Shown here one piece after another: positions 60,601 to 64,000 of a stretch of DNA of 64,000 bases (its first letter is position 1; each line of letters opens with the position of its first letter). Position numbers and translations under genes: made by a program. Source of the DNA: Sabethes cyaneus (lineage: Eukaryota; Arthropoda; Insecta; Diptera; Culicidae); NCBI RefSeq assembly GCF_943734655.1, contig NC_071355.1:243807183-243871182 (forward strand). Reading direction: 5' to 3'. The notes beneath the pieces were generated by a model, which did not search any database, was not told the origin of the DNA, and was given only the letters and a program-made list of their open reading frames with translations.

Positions 60601-61255
60601 CTAACAAGGAACTATCACGATCGGTCACAGGCTTTGAATTGAACAAATATGCACCGTAATATAGTCGTATCAACGTCGTATGTTTTTGAGAAAACTTGAC
60701 CTAAAATTTATATGGAAATTTGCAATGGAAATTTCCATTGACCGAATGGATGAGCATGGTTACATGCTACATACATACATACTACCAAATCCCCTAAATG
60801 GCAAAGCGAAAAAAACAGAATAGGATACTGGTTTGATTGAAGAACAAGCTAATTACCCAATCTTACTCGGGGCCCCTTTGTCTTTTACATATTGTAACAA
60901 AAATTCTCGTAATGCAAGAGACAAAACCCTTTTTCTTCATGTAAATGTGTCTACCATTTGTCAGTTCCTCCCTCCCGTTATGTCGCAGTCACTTGTAAAT
61001 CTGTCTTCTTTTCAACAATCTATAGGGAAGCGAGATAAATCCCTTTTTCTCGGTTTTGAATCTCCCCCTTGTCAATGGTCACTCTATTCTCCCCCCATCT
61101 AGGCGTTCCTGAGTTATAGCGGAACTTACACTCATACTCACGTTCTTCAACCCCCCCCCCCTTTCCTGGTTAGCCTCTTCACAGTCAGCTCACGCTTCTG
61201 TCACATAGTCAATTAGGCATCTGCTTACTCTCTGAACATTCCTATAACGGAAGAG
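60601..61255. other. Spacer without recognised gene
   Basis: Includes a (CATA)n bit at 60770-60780 and a C-run at 61149-61158. The frame 60833-61102 has no recognised signature. Confidence 0.45.
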
Positions 61256-61259
61256 AAAC

Positions 61260-61695
61260 AAAGCCTTTAGCCCTAGCCTGAATTTGCAACCTACGGGACT
61301 TCACCTGGCTACATGATCCGTAGAAAGCCCGATTCGCGACTGCAGTTCGTCGTTTCACTTCGCGGTTTACATCGTTGTCACAGGTCACGAGCGTACCAAG
61401 GTATATGAATTCCTCCGCTACTTTACATCTAGTGGTATTCTAGTGGGTTCTAGTGGTGTTAATGGTAAGTCTCACTTTCGCTTCTTCCCGTTTAAAGGCC
61501 CTAAAGGCCCCTAAAGGTTGCGGTATCGCACGAATCAGGGAAACTAGTTTCGCCTGAAAACCATTTTCTAGCATTATCTGCCACAGCTCATATCGTTTGA
61601 CTGAATCATACGCCGCCTTGAAGTTCTTTCTCCCAGATCCTGATAATGATCCGGTAGATTGCTTCGTACAGCCGTTCGCTCCCCGCTTTTAGAAG
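61260..61695 (-). pseudogene. Second-subfamily RTE-like LINE fragment
   Basis: Minus strand: NFKAAYDSVKRYELWQIMLE, then LTINTTRTH, EEFIYLGTLVTCDNDV and VKRRTAVANRAFYGSCSQVK. Same order and wording as the 30.1-kb element (AYDSVK…IYLGVLMTCDNDI), with the same internal deletion, so the two may derive from one deleted source. Confidence 0.75.
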
Positions 61696-61734
61696 TTGAA
61701 CCGGGATGCAGCCTGACCGATTTCAAATTCTAAT

Positions 61735-61945
61735 ACAGGCTCAAATTCAAATCAAAAGTGACGTCCAAATTTATATCCAAATTAAAGTTCATTTTTAAGC
61801 TCAAATTCAAGTCCACATTCATGTCTAAAATCAAGTCCAAACGACCAAAATTTCAATTTCAAGTCAAAACCGAAGTCCAAAATGAAGTGTTCAATCAAGT
61901 CCCAAATAATATCAAATTCTAGTCAAAATACAAATCCTATCTTAA
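61735..61945. repeat. Short 12-bp array (AAGTCCAAATTC)
   Basis: About 200 bp of CAAATTCAAGTCCAAA-type units; intermediate in sequence between the 26-kb and 55-kb arrays. Confidence 0.75.
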
Positions 61946-61949
61946 GTCC

Positions 61950-62519
61950 AATCATGTGTTTTTATGACGTTAAAAATATGTATGTTAGAAATTGTTAGTT
62001 TCATAGTTTTGGAAAGCAAGCCTGTTTTGCCTAAAACGAATATTTTTGCTAGCGACAAAATCAGGTAATGATAAATTGGAGATCTATGTTTGTTTCGTTA
62101 CATTGCGTAAATGAGCTTTGCCAAAAAGTTTCTTGAAAATGCAAACCTTGAACATAAAAAAGTCGGACCGTGTACAGTCTGTTGTTTCAAAAGCGAGACA
62201 AGCTAATAAATGTACTCTCTGTCAAGCAAACAGTTGTTTGCAGTCGTTGGTCCGTTCAATCCGAACATGTTTTGTTGTTTTATCGTCTGACTTGTAGCTG
62301 AACTGGCAATGATCAAATTGATGTCTGCGCTAGTAAAACACCTCGTTTTTCTACCTAGTTCTGTGTCAAAAACGTTCATCAGGCAATCTGGAAACAATAC
62401 CGGTGAAAGTTGCTAAACAATCGAGGATAACTAATGAATTATGCACAGGAATTAACTGGAACCAGTACATAAACTGTAGAGTTGAAGCTAAGTTTCCATC
62501 TAACCGTTCCCGAAGAAAG
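61950..62519. other. Upstream region of the first Kazal gene
   Basis: AT-rich; no clear TATA/initiator pair could be chosen. It must contain the promoter if the gene is active. Confidence 0.4.
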
Positions 62520-62789
62520 ATGCATTTCTCAGCTCCGATCAGTTTTATTCTGCCACTGCTACTATGCTTGGCAACGCGCGCCACTGCGCAGGAGCCGGAA
62601 TGCGTTTGTCCGGACCAACCGGAAGAGACGGGATGCACAAATGATGGAGCACATTACCTGAACCAGTGCCAGCTGCAGTGTGCGTACCGGGCGGATCCAA
62701 ATTTGTTTGAAGTACCCTGCCCGAATTTTGGAGGAAATAGCCCAGTCTTTCGAAGCGTGAAGTCAACCGACTGGCAGGGCAAATCATAG
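62520..62789 (+). CDS. Secreted single-domain Kazal-type proteinase inhibitor
   Basis: An 89-residue protein. An open frame continues upstream, but the start at 62520 gives a clean signal peptide (MHFSAPISFILPLLLCLATR, cleavage near ATAQ), so I chose it over the upstream in-frame methionine near 62403. The mature part has six cysteines at residues 28, 30, 39, 50, 54 and 67 with the Kazal core CTNDGAHYLNQC (family pattern CGxDGxTYxNxC). Kazal domains inhibit serine proteinases by a substrate-like loop. The residue two after the second cysteine, the usual P1 position, is Asp32, so trypsin inhibition is unlikely. A 22-residue tail after Cys67 (GGNSPVFRSVKSTDWQGKS) has no recognised role. An ATTAAA poly(A)-signal-like hexamer follows 16 nt after the stop. 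The gene is intronless. Its neighbour at 63655 is of the same family and strand, which suggests a local duplication cluster. Confidence 0.85.
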   Translation: MHFSAPISFILPLLLCLATRATAQEPECVCPDQPEETGCTNDGAHYLNQCQLQCAYRADPNLFEVPCPNFGGNSPVFRSVKSTDWQGKS

Positions 62790-62804
62790 TGTTTAAGAAT
62801 GGCA

Positions 62805-62810
62805 ATTAAA
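62805..62810 (+). terminator. Possible poly(A) signal ATTAAA of the Kazal gene
   Basis: ATTAAA is the commonest variant of AATAAA and lies just after the Kazal stop codon (62787-62789). The distance is short but workable. No canonical AATAAA occurs in the following 100 nt. Confidence 0.4.
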
Positions 62811-62999
62811 TGATTGTAGAATATTGAATATATGTACTTGTTATAAAAGGATTTTAATATTGGTTTTCTGTACACATTACTTTTCGATGCTCATTTGTTT
62901 TCAAATGTCGGTTTCCTTTGTACTTGGGATATAAAACAGCAGACCCTTGGGTATAAACGTCTATAAGACTTGACCCTTCTTTATCGATACTACTGACTC

Positions 63000-63054
63000 T
63001 CGCCCAATGAAGATTGGAACGTACAACGACTAGCTTGTTAGACCAGCATCGTAC
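63000..63054 (-). mobile_element. tRNA-derived SINE head fragment
   Basis: TGAAGATTGGAACGTACAAC + GACTAGCTTGTTAGACCAGC + ATCGTACC is a diverged version of the reversed SINE head at 18440-18485 (…CATACGACGACTGGCTTATT…CAGCATCATACC). A palindromic MITE begins directly after it. Confidence 0.5.
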
Positions 63055-63162
63055 CCCAAGCAACAATGTGAGTTGTATTGTACTCTTATGGTGATCTTCA
63101 AGACCAATTTTAGTCTTAAATGCCATCATAAGAGTGTGATAAAACCCAAATTGTTACTTGGG
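63055..63162. mobile_element. 108-bp palindromic MITE, copy 2
   Basis: Same ends and length as the copy at 6855-6962 (CCCAAGCAACAATGTGAG…CCCAAATTGTTACTTGGG). It sits between the two Kazal genes, in the SINE remnant. Confidence 0.85.
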
Positions 63163-63169
63163 ACCTCTT

Positions 63170-63590
63170 GGAGGAGAAGTAAAAGAGATCATTATTCACA
63201 AACCTCAGAACTTTTAGAATTCAGCGACGATGGAATACATAGAAGGGTTCGGGAACCATTCAAAGCTGCGTTTGATTTTGTTAAGCGTCCTAATTGAGCC
63301 GATTAGGTTTCCCAGTCTTTGCTAAACAAACGAAACGAACTGGAAATACTTTTGAAACAGCAATTTTGTCTGAAATACGGGTAGAGGTTTACTGAGTAGA
63401 GTGTACATTGACACATTCGCTCAAAGTGAATAAACATGTAAAAATTTCAGTCAAATCATAGAAAGTTGTTCCGGATGAGCTTGTGAATTGGCGTGAAATG
63501 CCTCTGCAACTTATCTGAGTTATAAGCTACAATCTTAATTCGTGACTAAATCATTACAGTTACGAAGTAATCGGAACAACAAATAAAAAT
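63170..63590. other. Spacer between the Kazal genes
   Basis: AT-rich; no additional Kazal domain or other coding sequence is recognised. Confidence 0.45.
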
Positions 63591-63593
63591 AAT

Positions 63594-63604
63594 TGTTATA
63601 TATT
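63594..63604 (+). promoter_or_regulatory. Possible TATA element upstream of the second Kazal gene
   Basis: The sequence tgttatatatt lies about 55 nt before the ATG at 63655. A start site 25-30 nt downstream would leave a leader of only about 25-30 nt. Position and sequence fit a core promoter, but AT-rich flanks make chance occurrence possible. Confidence 0.35.
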
Positions 63605-63654
63605 GGAAAAGGAGTGATTTGTGCAACTAGTAGAACATTAGTTGTCAGAAAAAC

Positions 63655-64000
63655 ATGCATCCGGCGAGTGGACTAGTTTTCCTATTTGCTCTGCAAATTG
63701 GAATAGTTATTGGTGCGTTTGTTAAAGACCCGTGCGTCTGTCACAGAAACCTGCTCCGGGTTTGCGCCAGCGATGGAAAAACTTATAGCAACAAATGTCA
63801 GATGGGTTGTGAAGGGCACAGAAGACGAATCGAGCTAACCGTCGTGCGTAATGGCCCATGTGATAGCGATCGTGAACCGACGGTTCCCGATGGTCAGTGT
63901 GACTGTCCGGATATTTATGTTCCTGTTTGTGGCACTGACGGTAAAACATACCCCAACATGTGTATTCTGGGCTGCGAAGCACGCAAAAGAGCAACCCGAC
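63655..64000 (+). CDS. Secreted multi-domain Kazal-type proteinase inhibitor (3' end outside window)
   Basis: Open frame of 115 codons running off the right edge. It starts with a signal peptide (MHPASGLVFLFALQIGIVIG). Domain 1 has cysteines at residues 27, 29, 37, 48, 52 and 69 with CASDGKTYSNKC; domain 2 begins at Cys82/Cys84 with PVCGTDGKTYPNMC and is cut by the window end after Cys107. The putative P1 residue is Arg31 in domain 1 (trypsin/thrombin-like specificity) and Asp86 in domain 2. An Arg-rich linker (GHRRRIEL) follows the fifth cysteine of domain 1. In insects such proteins act in midgut, haemolymph or saliva as anti-proteolytic or anticoagulant factors; which applies here cannot be seen. 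No intron is visible in the portion present. Confidence 0.88.
   Translation, partial: MHPASGLVFLFALQIGIVIGAFVKDPCVCHRNLLRVCASDGKTYSNKCQMGCEGHRRRIELTVVRNGPCDSDREPTVPDGQCDCPDIYVPVCGTDGKTYPNMCILGCEARKRATR

Noticed and set aside
54467..60604. Plus- and minus-strand frames rich in RPNSRPNLR or FGLEFGLKFGL repeats
   Set aside because: The 12-bp array length is a multiple of three, so several frames stay open at once on both strands. None has a start context, splice support or a family signature.
62403..62519. Upstream in-frame methionine extending the first Kazal protein by 39 residues
   Set aside because: It would bury the signal peptide behind a polar N-terminus; the start at 62520 gives a standard secretory leader.

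Overview
This is eukaryotic DNA from a dipteran insect, most likely a mosquito. The main support is a neuron-navigator gene (Drosophila sickie type) split by short exons and a very long intron, with consensus GT/AG splice sites, tandem Kazal-inhibitor genes, and a dense load of non-LTR retrotransposons, tRNA-derived SINEs and small inverted-repeat elements of the kind that fill culicine genomes. The species is inference; no rRNA, mitochondrial or other diagnostic locus is present.

The window is organised around one minus-strand gene. Four exons of a neuron navigator (sick) homologue are seen in transcription order at 42474-41270, 3166-3083, 3022-2900 and 2836-1503. All junctions are phase-compatible. 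The C-terminal AAA+ ATPase part must lie beyond the left edge, and the N-terminal part lies to the right of 42474, perhaps beyond the right edge. About 38.1 kb between 41270 and 3166 appears to be a single intron. On the plus strand at the right end there are two small secreted Kazal-type proteinase-inhibitor genes (62520-62789 and 63655 to the edge), which may be nested in, or lie beside, the upstream part of sick.

The rest is intron or intergenic DNA of two kinds. The first is apparently unique, moderately GC-rich sequence (about 3.2-4.6, 11.4-14.5, 21.9-24.5, 31.4-34.8, 40.9-43.4 and 51.8-54.0 kb), in which I see no convincing gene. The second is repeats. These comprise decayed LINEs of at least three groups: an RTE-like family in several copies, Jockey-like RT pieces, and an element with YADD and RNase H of the R1/LOA/I type. 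There are also tRNA-like SINEs, several foldback or TIR elements, and a 1.5-1.8 kb repeat with an internal 143/161-bp dimer array present twice in opposite orientation.

The most unusual content is a set of long, degenerate short-period arrays covering roughly a fifth of the window: pyrimidine-rich (5.2-6.4 and 35.3-36.0 kb), GACTTTT-type (36.0-37.3 kb), a CCCAGT hexamer (38.1 kb), a 5-kb purine-rich block (45.75-50.9 kb), and 12-bp arrays at 26.1-27.7, 54.5-60.6 and 61.7-61.9 kb. The 12-bp arrays look like variants of one ancestral 12-mer. The right-hand one has about 965-bp higher-order copies, and the left-hand one is arranged as a large inverted repeat. The purine block contains a diverged tandem duplication of about 1.8 kb. 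Because 12 and 6 are multiples of 3, these arrays produce many long, meaningless reading frames.
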